NCBI GenBank assembly: GCA_022828105.1
Contig: JAJEJC010000006.1
Coordinates: 1 to 64,000 of the forward strand
Origin: Dehalococcoidia bacterium
GTDB lineage: Bacteria > Chloroflexota > Dehalococcoidia > Bin125
Reading direction: 5' to 3'
DNA: 64,000 nucleotides
In this document: positions 17,412 to 26,939 of the stretch, piece by piece
How the letters are laid out: every line of letters starts with the position of its first letter
How positions within the stretch are numbered: the stretch's first letter is position 1
Position numbers and translations under genes: made by a program
The notes under the pieces: generated by a model
What the model was told of the DNA's origin: nothing
The model's input: only the letters and a program-made list of their open reading frames with translations
Database searches by the model: none

Positions 17412-18167
17412 TCAGACCAGCGGCCAGGGATACGACCGCCGCCCCGCCGGCGGCTCCGGCAGCCGGCCGCTCTCCAGCACCCGCGCCGCGCGCAGGCGCA
17501 GCACCTCGATTTCGCCTTCGCTGAGCAGACCCGTCAGCGCCGCCGCCGCGTCGCCCTCGCTCTCCAGTCTGGGAATCAGGCGTTCCACATCCTCCAGCAA
17601 GGCCGAGTCAATCGCATCCCCCGCATAGTCCCAGATCACCGTGCGCAGCTTCTCGTCCTGGTGAAACGACAGCCCGTTGTCGATCCCCCACAACTGGTCG
17701 CCATCGCCTTTGAGAATGTGCCCGCCCTTGCGGTCGGCGTTGTTCGACAGCCAGTCGAACAACGCGAATCGCCGCATGAGATCGGCGTACTCCTCGCGCA
17801 GCTCGAAGAAGGTGCAGCTGTAGTCCGTGGGGATGTACGCCTGCAGCGAACCGATCCCGTACTCCATGCCCTGCTCGCGCTCGACCGTCGGGGGGATCAG
17901 GTCCCAGCCCAGCGCCGACGACAGTCGGTACGCCGCGACCTCGCGCCGGTACAGGTTGGGTGGAAAGTCCCACAGCGGGTTCTCGCCCTTGCCCGGCTTG
18001 TAGATCGCGTAGCCGGGTGTCGATGCCTCATCGTGCCGGAGTTCCAGCAGAAACACGTAGTTCGAGGCGTAGGGCACCCTCGCCCCATCCGTCACCGCCG
18101 ACGAGGACAGCCATACAGGCACGCGCTCGTCCAGCGGATCCCACGACTGCTCGGGAAAGCGCTCCAT
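17412..18167 (-). CDS. PI3/4-kinase-like (SCO1664-type) protein
   Basis: The 251-residue form starts at ATG 18167. A TTG at 18209 overlapping the MOSC stop is an alternative and would add 14 residues. Seen are YAIYKPGKGENPLWDFP (nucleotide-binding lysine region), REVAAYRLSSALGWDLIPPT, NNADRKGGHIL (catalytic-loop-like) and WGIDNGLSFH (metal-binding-like). This order matches the small kinase-fold family typified by SCO1664 in actinobacteria, distantly related to phosphatidylinositol kinases and HipA. Its substrate is not known. It is tightly coupled to the upstream MOSC gene and lies 13 bases before the fused CoA-transferase, implying one minus-strand unit. Confidence 0.75.
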   Translation of the reverse strand: MERFPEQSWDPLDERVPVWLSSSAVTDGARVPYASNYVFLLELRHDEASTPGYAIYKPGKGENPLWDFPPNLYRREVAAYRLSSALGWDLIPPTVEREQGMEYGIGSLQAYIPTDYSCTFFELREEYADLMRRFALFDWLSNNADRKGGHILKGDGDQLWGIDNGLSFHQDEKLRTVIWDYAGDAIDSALLEDVERLIPRLESEGDAAAALTGLLSEGEIEVLRLRAARVLESGRLPEPPAGRRSYPWPLV

Positions 18168-18205
18168 GGCCGCAATCGTACGCGATGAGTCGGTCCGTCC
18201 GGACC

Positions 18206-18985
18206 TCAATCCGCGATGACGATCTTGTCCCCCACCCGCACCTCGCCGCCGGTCACCACGTTCGCCTCAACGCCGAAGTCGAGATGTCCGTACTCGGCAT
18301 TCAGCACCTTCATCAGGTCCATATCGCGGCCGTCACCGCTCGGCGAGGCATTGACTGCGTTGCAGCGTTGGATCGGCGCCGTCACGTCGATCTCCACCGA
18401 CTCGCCGATTCGCAGTCGCTTGCCCACCCAGTCGAACTCGCCCCATTGATCGAGACCGTCGACCGAGAAGTTGAGCCGGAAGCGCCGCATGTCGACCTCG
18501 ACGCCCGCCTTGGCGGACAGATCCGCCAGCGAGGCCAGCCCGCCCAGCGATATCTGGGTCGGGCCGCGATCGGTGAAGCGCGAATCGCCGTCGCCCAGCA
18601 ACCGCAGCGGCTCGCGCTCGGGACGCCCGCGCAGCGGATTCTCGGGCAAGCCGAGCACCACGTCGGTCATCCACTCGGCGAGTTCAAGCCGCGCCGGGGC
18701 ATCGTCCACGTGTGCGGACTTCGTCTGTCCCTTGACCGTGACCGAGAGCACCCGCGCCTCAGGATCCCAACCCGACTCGATCCAGGCCAGGTACGGCGTG
18801 TTGAGCATTGTTACCGAATGCCGCTTGGAGACCCAGCCAACCGAACCCGAAGGCTCCGCATTGCCAAAGGCAAAGATGAACGCCCGATCCCCCACCACCG
18901 ACTCACCCGGCCGCAGCTCCAGCGACCTCATCGAGTGCGTCGTCATCCCCTTCACGGGGTAGGTGTAGCAATCGGCGATCTGCAT
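18206..18985 (-). CDS. MOSC-domain protein (YcbX/MOCOS-like)
   Basis: This 259-residue protein has an MOSC N-terminal beta-barrel part (IADCYTYPVKGM, VVGDRAFIF) and a C-terminal MOSC domain with the conserved cysteine C208 in PIQRCNAVNA. Family members bind molybdenum cofactor through this cysteine and take part in sulfuration or in reduction of N-hydroxylated compounds (YcbX, mARC). No molybdoenzyme gene lies nearby, so the partner is unknown. It is upstream of, and possibly overlapping, the kinase-like gene; the membrane protein gene ending at 19027 lies 41 bases further upstream on the same strand. Confidence 0.85.
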   Translation of the reverse strand: MQIADCYTYPVKGMTTHSMRSLELRPGESVVGDRAFIFAFGNAEPSGSVGWVSKRHSVTMLNTPYLAWIESGWDPEARVLSVTVKGQTKSAHVDDAPARLELAEWMTDVVLGLPENPLRGRPEREPLRLLGDGDSRFTDRGPTQISLGGLASLADLSAKAGVEVDMRRFRLNFSVDGLDQWGEFDWVGKRLRIGESVEIDVTAPIQRCNAVNASPSGDGRDMDLMKVLNAEYGHLDFGVEANVVTGGEVRVGDKIVIAD

Positions 18986-19026
18986 GTCGGCTCCTTGTAT
19001 CTACAGGGTATCCAATCCCTTTGAAC

Positions 19027-19725
19027 TCATTCTCCAAGTCGGCGCAGCTCGATGTATTCACCGTCCCTGTCGCCATACAGACCGTTGACTCGGATCGACC
19101 CTCCTCCGATGTAGCTCGCGGCTCTCCAAAAGCTCCCATCGGGCATCTCAAAGACAGTGTCCGCTAGATCTTCCTCTGAATCGCTGTCGCCAACACCCTT
19201 TAGCGGTGGAGTGCTAGTTGATAAGTCCATCATCTTGGCAACCCTTATGTGTCTACGGGGCGTAAGGCTCGCAAAGTCCCTTTGCCGACCGCCGTAGGTC
19301 TGTTCAATGTTCTTGAGGTGTCCGGCTACTTGATCGAGGTGTTTGTTGGTCTTCTGCAGTTCTTCCTGCAGCTCATGTTTCTTGAAGAAGTGTGGGTCCC
19401 GACCGGAGGAGTAGAGCATCCGTACCATCCAGGAGAATGCCTCGCCGCGGTCGCCATTCGACAGCGACCTGCCGAACAAGCGCCATACAATCCGCTCAAC
19501 TAGGAATGAGGCTAGGATGTCGAGCGCCCAGCCTGACAGTCGGTATGCGCCCAGTGCGATCGCTGCAAGAACCACACCTCCTGCTGCTTCCCCATCAGGG
19601 GCAAGTTTGCTCAGCCCGTAGGCCGAGAAGCCGACCGCTGGCAACCAGCAGGCAGCAACCAAATGCAAGCGCCAAGTTGTCAGTAGTGCCTTCCCTTGTG
19701 CTCTTGCTCTGTCGATTCGAGACAT
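19027..19725 (-). CDS. Two-helix membrane protein with coiled coil, hypothetical
   Basis: This 232-residue protein has a basic N-terminus and two transmembrane helices (about 20-42 and 48-70). A heptad-rich helix follows (KKHELQEELQKTNKHLDQVA, about 112-132). The C-terminal beta-rich segment contains VFEMPDGSFWRAASYIGGG and VNGLYGDRDGEYIELR. The base composition is less GC-rich than in its neighbours, which may mark acquired DNA. No family is recognised. A GGGAG lies about 12 bases before ATG 19725. It is probably its own transcription unit, or the first gene ahead of MOSC. Confidence 0.6.
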   Translation of the reverse strand: MSRIDRARAQGKALLTTWRLHLVAACWLPAVGFSAYGLSKLAPDGEAAGGVVLAAIALGAYRLSGWALDILASFLVERIVWRLFGRSLSNGDRGEAFSWMVRMLYSSGRDPHFFKKHELQEELQKTNKHLDQVAGHLKNIEQTYGGRQRDFASLTPRRHIRVAKMMDLSTSTPPLKGVGDSDSEEDLADTVFEMPDGSFWRAASYIGGGSIRVNGLYGDRDGEYIELRRLGE

Positions 19726-19855
19726 GGCTCACGACTCCCGTCACCCATAGAGATCATAGGCGAACATGTGAGTCGGATCAGCGGAGTATGCACTTTCCAT
19801 CGAGTGGCAGTGGGCAATGTGTAAGGTGTGGACAATAGCGCATCAACCGGCAGGG

Positions 19856-22435
19856 TCAGACCGTCTGCGCCGCCGCAAACGCCCGACATGCGCGCGCGCG
19901 TTTGGCTTCGTCGACTGCTTCGCGAAGCTGTCTCGCCAGCACCGGCTGATCTGTGCCCAGACGCCCGAGGATTGCCTCGGAGCGCTCGATCACCTGATCC
20001 GACGGGTCCATCTGGGCCGGATACAGCGCGCCGAAGAAGCGCGAGGCGTACTCCTTGTCCTTCTTCTCGAACACGCCCTCGATCTCGTCGAAGAAGCGGT
20101 CGATGTAGGGCGCGAGCAACGCCGCCTGCGGCCTCCACCAGAACCCGTGCATTGACGCCGTCTGCATCTGCAGCGATATGTCCGTGTCCTCCTGGTACCG
20201 AGCCCAGGCTTCGGACTTGACCGCGGCGTCGGCTCGCGACGTGCGAATTTGCTCGGCGGCGCGCCGTCCCCGGTCGGAGCCGTCGCGCTCGAGCTCCGCT
20301 TCCAGCCGCTCGAATCCGCCTGCGACGTCGTACGCGGTCGCCTTGGCAATCAGCGACCAGCGCATGTCCTGGTCGAGTTCATAGCCGTCGATTCCGGTGC
20401 CGTGGTCGACCAGCGCCAGCGCCTCGGCGATGTGATCGACGTTCTGTGCCGAACTCAGCATCACGCGAGACCACATGATACGGAAATCGGTCTCAGAGGT
20501 AGCGAAGAGCTGTTCGCGGGCGAAGGCATACAGTCCGGCGGCGCTCACCAGCCGCAGATCGTCGGGCAGGTAGGAGCCGACTGCGTGCAGCGCGTTGTAA
20601 GCGACCGTCTGGGCAATCTCCAGCGTGCCTTCCGAGGCCAGCTTTGCGGTCGCCAGCGACGCATAATCCGCCGCAGAGAACTGCTGGTCGCGCACCATGT
20701 CCCACAACGTGTGCCAGAGCAGCAGGCGCTGGAAGCCGTCCGGGAACCGATCCAGCTCATCGCGCACGAACTCCAGCGTCTGCTCGTCCAGCGCAATCTT
20801 GGCGAAGGCGTGGTCGTCGTGATTGGGGAAGACCGCCGCCGGCGCGGGCATGCCTGACAACTCCTCAATGACGGTCGATGCGCCGTCGATGTCTACCGGC
20901 TGCGCATCCCGAAGTTGCGGCCCCGCATCCGAGCGGTCGTAGACCGCGATCTCGGTGCGGTGCGGACGCAGCGTCGGATGCTCGGCCGGCGCCGACTGCT
21001 GGATCGTGAACGAGTTGACCGACCCTTCCGCCACCTCCCACTGCGGCGCGATCGTGTTGACTCCCGCCGACTCCAGCCACAACTCCGACCAGCGCCCCAG
21101 TTCTCGTCCCGAGCCGCGCTCCAGCGCCGCCAGGAACTCGCTCAAGGTCGTGTTGCCCCAGGCGTGGGTGCGGAAGTAGTCTCGCATCCCGTCGCGGAAG
21201 CCGTCCGCACCGATGAACGCTACGAGTTGCTTCAGTACCGCCGCGCCCTTGCCGTAGGTGATCCCGTCGAAGTTCAGGAACGTCGCGTCCGTGTCAGGCA
21301 CCTCGCCCGCGATCGGATGCGTGGTCGGCAACTGATCCTGCTCGTAGGCCCAGGCCTTCATCCGCGCATGGAACGCTGACCAGGCGCTCTCCGACCAGCG
21401 CGTTGCGTGCTCCATCGCCAGGTAGGCCATGTAGGTCGCAAACGACTCGTTGAGCCACAGATCGTTCCACCAACGCATCGTCACCAGGTCGCCGAACCAC
21501 ATGTGCGCCATCTCGTGCAGCACCACCTCGGCCCGGTTCAACCGCTGAATCTCCGTCGGCGGGTCGCGGAAGATCATCCGCTCCGAGAACGTGATGCAAC
21601 CCACGTTCTCCATCGCCCCCATGTTGAACTCCGGCACAAACACCTGGTCGTACTTGTCAAACGGGTAGCGGAAGTCGAAGAACTCCGAGAAGAACGTCAA
21701 CCCATTCCGCGTCACCTGGAAGAACTCGTCCGGGTCGAAGTACGGCGCAATCGACTCGCGGCAGAGCACGCCCAGCGATGTCTCGCCCGCCGCATCCGAC
21801 CACGTGTCCTCGTAGCGCTTGTACGGCCCCGCGATGAACGCAAACAGGTACGTCGAAATCCGCGGCGTCTCGGTGAAGGTATGCGTCGTCCGACCGTCCC
21901 CGGCGTCCGACGACGAGATCACCGGATAGTTCGCCGCCACTTCCCACTCCGATGGCGCTGTCACCGTCAGGTCCAGCGACGCCTTGATGTCGGGCTGGTC
22001 GAAACAGGGCAGCAGCCGGTGCGCGTCGTACGGCTCGAAGTGCGTGTACAGGTATTCCTCGCCGTCCTCGGGATCGACAAACTGGTGCAGCCCCGCGCCG
22101 ATGTGGTCGTACTCGTTCGTGTACGCAATCTCGACCGTGTTCTCGGTCCCCAGCGCCGACCCCTCCAGATACAGCCGGTTGCGTTCGTGCCTCACCTCGA
22201 CCAACGAGCCGTTCACCGTCAGCGAATCAATCGACCTGGACGTGCAATCCAGGAACGTCCCTGCCGACGGATCGGCCAGCGTGAACCGCACCGCAACGGT
22301 TCCCTGATACGTCGGAGCGCCCTTCGTCAAACTCAGCGAAAGCGAGTACTCCACGTCCGAGACCTGCCCGGCCCGCTCCTGAGCCTCAACTTCCGTCAGC
22401 ACATTCAGCGTCTCCGCCGTCGACCCATTCGCCAT
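19856..22435 (-). CDS. pepN: Aminopeptidase N (M1 family)
   Basis: This 859-residue zinc aminopeptidase removes N-terminal residues from peptides. The exopeptidase motif GAMEN is at 273-277. The zinc motif HEMAH is at 307-311 (H307, E308, H311) and the third ligand Glu330 lies in LWLNE. The long C-terminal helical region (about 520-859) is of the ERAP1-like type found in actinobacterial and Chloroflexi PepN. ATG 22435 follows AGAGGA; the upstream in-frame extension reads through a repeat element and is rejected. No signal peptide is seen, so it is cytoplasmic and probably serves general peptide turnover. It appears monocistronic and is divergent from the gene at 22692. Confidence 0.93.
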   Translation of the reverse strand: MANGSTAETLNVLTEVEAQERAGQVSDVEYSLSLSLTKGAPTYQGTVAVRFTLADPSAGTFLDCTSRSIDSLTVNGSLVEVRHERNRLYLEGSALGTENTVEIAYTNEYDHIGAGLHQFVDPEDGEEYLYTHFEPYDAHRLLPCFDQPDIKASLDLTVTAPSEWEVAANYPVISSSDAGDGRTTHTFTETPRISTYLFAFIAGPYKRYEDTWSDAAGETSLGVLCRESIAPYFDPDEFFQVTRNGLTFFSEFFDFRYPFDKYDQVFVPEFNMGAMENVGCITFSERMIFRDPPTEIQRLNRAEVVLHEMAHMWFGDLVTMRWWNDLWLNESFATYMAYLAMEHATRWSESAWSAFHARMKAWAYEQDQLPTTHPIAGEVPDTDATFLNFDGITYGKGAAVLKQLVAFIGADGFRDGMRDYFRTHAWGNTTLSEFLAALERGSGRELGRWSELWLESAGVNTIAPQWEVAEGSVNSFTIQQSAPAEHPTLRPHRTEIAVYDRSDAGPQLRDAQPVDIDGASTVIEELSGMPAPAAVFPNHDDHAFAKIALDEQTLEFVRDELDRFPDGFQRLLLWHTLWDMVRDQQFSAADYASLATAKLASEGTLEIAQTVAYNALHAVGSYLPDDLRLVSAAGLYAFAREQLFATSETDFRIMWSRVMLSSAQNVDHIAEALALVDHGTGIDGYELDQDMRWSLIAKATAYDVAGGFERLEAELERDGSDRGRRAAEQIRTSRADAAVKSEAWARYQEDTDISLQMQTASMHGFWWRPQAALLAPYIDRFFDEIEGVFEKKDKEYASRFFGALYPAQMDPSDQVIERSEAILGRLGTDQPVLARQLREAVDEAKRARACRAFAAAQTV

Positions 22436-22533
22436 CGAAATCCTCTTTCCCAACTCCCCCGCCGGGATCAGGGAGAGATGCTGCGTCTTGCTGCTCTCCG
22501 TCCGCTCAACGAGGAGACACCGCGCCTCTCTTC

Positions 22534-22580
22534 TCTCCTCCCGCGAAGCGGGCGGAGATGCCGAAGGCAGAGGGAGGCTC
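22534..22580 (+). repeat. Solo arm of the double-hairpin repeat (degenerate)
   Basis: A CTCCTCCCGC/GCGGGCGGAG hairpin, then TGCC-GAA-GGCA and GAGGGAGGC. It lies between the divergent pepN and alpha/beta hydrolase starts. Substitutions in the outer hairpin break some pairs. Confidence 0.75.
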
Positions 22581-22691
22581 CGCCCCCGCTCCATAGCTGC
22601 GAGCCTACCAGCGCCGAACGTCGAATCCCGCTGCCTTACCATGCCGCACGACGACGCAGATCACGCGACGAAGCATGAGAGGCCCGCCAGC

Positions 22692-23456
22692 ATGACCAAC
22701 GGCTACAGCGAATCCATCATCGAGGTCGCCGGCCTCCCGATCCAGGTCCGACGCGGCGGTGACGGACCTACAGTCCTCGTCCTCCACCACGAGACCGGTA
22801 ATCCGGGCTGGCTCGAGTTCCACAACGCGCTCTCCGCGCGCCGCGATGTCATCCTGCCCACGCTGCCCGGCTGGGACGGGACGGAGCGCGGCGACTGGAT
22901 GCGCAGCGTTCGCGACATCGCCGCCGTCTGCGCACTCCTGCTCGACGAACTCGGCGTCGCCGACGTGACCGTGGTCGGACTCGGCTTCGGCGGCTACGTC
23001 GCCGCCGAGATGGCCACCGCCAACCAGTCTCGCCTCGACCGCCTCGTGCTCGTCAACGCCATGGGTCTGCAGCCCGAGGACGGCGACATCCGCGACCAGT
23101 TCCTTGAGGCCCACGCCGACTACGTCAAGTCCTGCTTCGCCGATCCCGCCAACTTCACCGCTCTCTACGGCGAGGAAGTCTCCACCGAGCAACTCGTCGC
23201 CTGGGACGCCAACCGCGAGATGACCGCCCGCACCGCCTGGAAGCCCTTCCTCTACAGCCAGACGCTGCCCCACCTGCTGCGCAACGTCAACACGCCCACC
23301 AAAGTCATCCGAGGCAGCGAAGACTCCGTCGTCCCCACTACCGTCGCCAACCAGTTCGTCGAACTCTTGGGTGATGCCGAACTGATCGAGATCAACGGCG
23401 GCCACCACCTGGAGTCGGATGCGGCAGAGTCGTTGGCCGAGGCGATCGTTGGCTAG
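22692..23456 (+). CDS. Alpha/beta-hydrolase-fold protein lacking the serine nucleophile
   Basis: The 254-residue protein starts at ATG 22692, after GAGAGG; an upstream ATG at 22641 is possible. The alpha/beta-hydrolase core is clear: VLVLHHETGNPGW (oxyanion region), the nucleophile elbow, the acid in RGSEDSVVP and the histidine in INGGHHLES. The elbow, however, reads VGLGFGG (95-101), with Gly98 where Ser, Asp or Cys is normally found. The codon is GGC, so a single base change from AGC could explain it. The protein may be a non-hydrolytic member (binding, lyase or cofactor-free chemistry) or inactive. It lies upstream of the secreted modular protein. Confidence 0.8.
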   Translation: MTNGYSESIIEVAGLPIQVRRGGDGPTVLVLHHETGNPGWLEFHNALSARRDVILPTLPGWDGTERGDWMRSVRDIAAVCALLLDELGVADVTVVGLGFGGYVAAEMATANQSRLDRLVLVNAMGLQPEDGDIRDQFLEAHADYVKSCFADPANFTALYGEEVSTEQLVAWDANREMTARTAWKPFLYSQTLPHLLRNVNTPTKVIRGSEDSVVPTTVANQFVELLGDAELIEINGGHHLESDAAESLAEAIVG

Positions 23457-23580
23457 CCCGATGCTCAGGCGGGCCGTTGCCGCCGTCGCCCGACGCAGTG
23501 TCAAGCTGTGCTGCAAGGGCGGTCCCCGCGTTGACCTATTGGATGTCAATCGGAACAGCTATGTGTATCTTCCTACAGGC

Positions 23581-26500
23581 ATGTCACACGACGATCACAT
23601 AACTCGACACATTTCCTTCGTGTGGTCGCTCGGCATAGGCGTCGTGCTCTTGCTGGTAGTCGGCTCCGCCGTCACTTCGGCGGATGAGGACATTGATCAG
23701 CCCGAGACGGTCACAACTACCCTCCATCCGGGCGACAACTTCGTCGGATGGGTTGATGAGTCGTTATCGCTAGACGAGCTCCTGGTCCAACTGCCCGGAA
23801 TCGAACGGATCTCTACTTGGGACGCGGTTGACCAGCGCGAGGTCTCGGCGACCCTGGAGGCGAACGGCCGCTGGGCAGGGACACTGCAAGCGCTGGAGCC
23901 GGGCGCAGCCTACGTCGTTCGACTCGGTGGAGATTCGCCGATCGAGTGGACACGACCCATCGTGCCAGCCGCCGGCCTGGTCGAGCTGCGCACAGGGGTG
24001 AATTGGGCCGCATGGCTGGGTCCAGACGACTGGAAGATCACGGATGTCGCCAAGGGGATCGGCAAGTTTCTGTCCGAGATTCGGCTGGGCGATCACGTCT
24101 ACGAACATGCGAATCCCGAGACGGCGGAGGACTGGCCAACGGTGTCGCGCGGCGACGCGCTGCTGGTCACCGTCAGCCGAGGCGTTAACTGGCTCCAGCC
24201 GACCTACGTGCTACCCCAGCTGATCTATGCAGGAAGCGTCGCTCAAGGGATCCGAAGTGATGCAGAGCGCGACTTGGACGCCACTCTTGCGTACGTAACC
24301 GAGGTGTTCGGCGTGCAAGCAGATCCGTACATCCTGGTCGGACTCATACCGGGCGACGCCCGTTCGATGTTCAATGAACTGGAACGACTGGGTTGGAACT
24401 GGGAACTGGAAGCTGTTCGCACCTGGTACGAGCAGGCTGGTGGGTTCGGTTCGGCCACACTCATGTTCATCAAAGCACCCTTCTGGGAGGGGGACGTTGG
24501 GGGAGGATTCGCGTGCGGTCGCCAGGTGCTCTTGGAGGAGTATTTTCACGCTGTCCAGCAGCAGATAGAGCGCGGCAGCGGCGACCAACCGCCTACTTGG
24601 TTCATTGAAGGATCTGCTGCATGGATCCGGGCCGACCTCAGGGAGCGCGATCGCTCGGAGCTAACGTTGAGCCAAGAGTTACTGCGCATTCGAAACCGGG
24701 CTCCTCACGCACCGTTACTCGAAGAGATCGAAGAACGCAATCAAGCCTGGCAATACTCATTAGGATTAAGTGCGGTCGCCCTGCTTGTGCAGCGCGCCGG
24801 AGCACCATCGATGCTGGACTTCTTTCGCGCACTTGCACCAGGAAGAACCGGACTCAACGGACAATGGAAGTCTCAGCTCACCTGGCAAGGCGCCTTCGCG
24901 GCAGCCTACGACATATCCGTTGAAGAGTTCTACGCCGAGTTTGAGGCGCACATGCGCAAATCGCGTGGGAACTTCTCACGACGGGCCCAACCGCATGAGG
25001 CAACGCTGAAGGGCACAGTGACCGATGCAAATGGCATGCCCCGTAGGAGCGTTTTGTTGAGTGCCATTGAGTTTGAGAACGGTCAACGAACTCCCTATGG
25101 ATATGTCCTTGCTAGGGCGGACGACGAAGGGAAGTTCACCCTGTTTGTGAACAAGCAAGCTGACTATCGCATCGAAGTGCGGTTGTCCGACAACTACCAG
25201 TGCAGGTATTGGTGGACTTCCGAAGGGGACAATCGGGCGGAGTCAGAAGCAGACGCCGAGCTGATCGAGGTCGGAAACAACACTCCTCCGCCCCTGACGA
25301 TTACGGTGGATGGGGACGAATGCCGTTGGCGTATTGCCGGAGTGCTCACCGGTCCCGACGATGAGCCGCTGGCCGGCATTGAAGTCCAGGCACAGGGCGA
25401 TGGCCGCTCGATTTCCGCGAGAACCGAGTTCGACGGCTCATTTGAGCTTGTCACGTTGGCTCCGGGTACCCACCAACTTTCCGCCAACCTGGATGGCTGC
25501 CGGCTCTATTGGGGCGAGGAACACTCGACCGAGGCTCCGGATCAGGCCGGCGACATTCAGATCGTGGACCAGGATGTGACCGATATCCAGTTCACAGTGC
25601 CCGCGGATCTGTGTAGAAGAGTGATCCTCTCGGGACGGCTGCTCGATGCGAACAGCAATGGCATCGAGAAAGTGTGGGTTAACGCGAAAGCGGACGGCGA
25701 TCGCATTCGGGACCGAACTGATGCAAACGGCGGGTTCGAGATCACGCTGTCCGAACCAGGCGAGTATCGACTCTATGCGTTCCTTGATGGATGCCTTGTC
25801 TATCATCGAGAGGGCGCCGCGACAGGTTCTTTTGAAGAGCGAACACCAATTTCTGTCCCGGAACACGATGTCAGCGATATCGTCTTTCAGCTCCAGGACG
25901 CCATGTGCACCCTGCGAGTATCCGGGTCATTGTCGAATATGGACGGTACCCCGAAGTCCGGCGTCTACGTTCGCGCGGTGGACGGCCCCCTGCAAGGCGG
26001 AGACTGGCCGGCGGACGACGGATCATTCTCGTTTACCGTCCCCGTGTCCGGATCGTACAAGCTCAGCGTGACGATTGACGGCTGCGTGATCTACTACGGC
26101 GGGAACGGCGCGTCGGGCGGTGAGGGTCAGGCGCGTGCACTCAGCCTCCGCAGGTCGAGTATTGCCAATATCGATTTTGTTTTGCCGATCAAGCCGTGCT
26201 ACAAGATCGCTGGCGTGTTGCTTGACGCCGACGGGAACGGCCTCAACAACATAAGTGTCAATGCACAGGATGATGCTGGCCGGAATGTGGCTGATCGGAC
26301 AGCTGCAGATGGATCGTTCTCGATCAATGTGTCGAATCCCGGCTCCTATCGTGTGTATGAATGGGTTGATGGCTGTCTTGTCAATTACATGAGTGGAGGG
26401 GCTACTGGTTCTAGAGACCAAGCAACCCCCGTCGAGATAGCCGACTCCGATGTCACCGGTGTTCACTTCCAATTGGTAGAAGGATTGTGCGAGCAACGCG

Positions 26501-26796
26501 TATCAGGAGAGTTGCTCAATGCGGACGGCTCTCCCCGGTCGGGCCAGTGGGTCACCGCTTGGGGCAGTGCCGGGGCCGGAGGCGCATGGACAACAGTAGA
26601 CGGCTCATTCTCTTTCGCAGTGCCGTCCGAGGGTTCCTATCGATTGGCAACTTGGTTCGACGGCTGTCGGATCCTCTTTGGCAGCGAAGGACCCACGATC
26701 AGCCTGGATGATCCCAACCGAGTGCATGTCTCCGACGCCGACATCACCGGCATCGAGTTTCTCCTGCCCGAGGAACCGGCATCGTTCTGCGACTAG
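23581..26796 (+). CDS. Large secreted modular protein: degenerate metallopeptidase-like domain plus six Cys-paired repeats
   Basis: This 1071-residue protein has a signal peptide ending near TSA/DED (about residue 36). Two copies of a wall-associated module follow (HPGDNFVGW and RTGVNWAAW, about 45-210). A peptidase-MA-like domain has EEYFHAVQQQ (319-328) and WFIEGSAAW. The first zinc histidine of HEYFH is Glu319, so catalysis is doubtful. From about 475 to the end there are six carboxypeptidase-regulatory-like beta modules. Modules 2-6 start at Cys581, 678, 776, 873 and 970, a period of 97-98, and each has a second Cys in a DGC motif some 60 residues on. ATG 23581 has only a weak ribosome site. 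Likely an extracellular adhesin or binding protein. Confidence 0.78.
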   Translation: MSHDDHITRHISFVWSLGIGVVLLLVVGSAVTSADEDIDQPETVTTTLHPGDNFVGWVDESLSLDELLVQLPGIERISTWDAVDQREVSATLEANGRWAGTLQALEPGAAYVVRLGGDSPIEWTRPIVPAAGLVELRTGVNWAAWLGPDDWKITDVAKGIGKFLSEIRLGDHVYEHANPETAEDWPTVSRGDALLVTVSRGVNWLQPTYVLPQLIYAGSVAQGIRSDAERDLDATLAYVTEVFGVQADPYILVGLIPGDARSMFNELERLGWNWELEAVRTWYEQAGGFGSATLMFIKAPFWEGDVGGGFACGRQVLLEEYFHAVQQQIERGSGDQPPTWFIEGSAAWIRADLRERDRSELTLSQELLRIRNRAPHAPLLEEIEERNQAWQYSLGLSAVALLVQRAGAPSMLDFFRALAPGRTGLNGQWKSQLTWQGAFAAAYDISVEEFYAEFEAHMRKSRGNFSRRAQPHEATLKGTVTDANGMPRRSVLLSAIEFENGQRTPYGYVLARADDEGKFTLFVNKQADYRIEVRLSDNYQCRYWWTSEGDNRAESEADAELIEVGNNTPPPLTITVDGDECRWRIAGVLTGPDDEPLAGIEVQAQGDGRSISARTEFDGSFELVTLAPGTHQLSANLDGCRLYWGEEHSTEAPDQAGDIQIVDQDVTDIQFTVPADLCRRVILSGRLLDANSNGIEKVWVNAKADGDRIRDRTDANGGFEITLSEPGEYRLYAFLDGCLVYHREGAATGSFEERTPISVPEHDVSDIVFQLQDAMCTLRVSGSLSNMDGTPKSGVYVRAVDGPLQGGDWPADDGSFSFTVPVSGSYKLSVTIDGCVIYYGGNGASGGEGQARALSLRRSSIANIDFVLPIKPCYKIAGVLLDADGNGLNNISVNAQDDAGRNVADRTAADGSFSINVSNPGSYRVYEWVDGCLVNYMSGGATGSRDQATPVEIADSDVTGVHFQLVEGLCEQRVSGELLNADGSPRSGQWVTAWGSAGAGGAWTTVDGSFSFAVPSEGSYRLATWFDGCRILFGSEGPTISLDDPNRVHVSDADITGIEFLLPEEPASFCD

Positions 26797-26821
26797 GGCA
26801 CGTTTGGCCCCCGCGCTCTCA

Positions 26822-26842
26822 GTCCCCGATACACTCGGGGAC
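26822..26842 (+). terminator. Hairpin after the secreted modular protein gene
   Basis: An 8-bp perfect stem, GTCCCCGA/TCGGGGAC, with a TACAC loop, 26 bases past the stop. No T-run follows. The same 8-bp stem occurs in the 23S leader at 47882-47904, suggesting a recurrent terminator or processing hairpin in this genome. Confidence 0.5.
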
Positions 26843-26939
26843 CCGCTCGGATCCCCTCCGCAGACCACGACACAACGCCGAACGCATAGTCGTGTACTGT
26901 GACAAGAACATCTGTGCGGCTTAGGAAAGGGACACCGCC

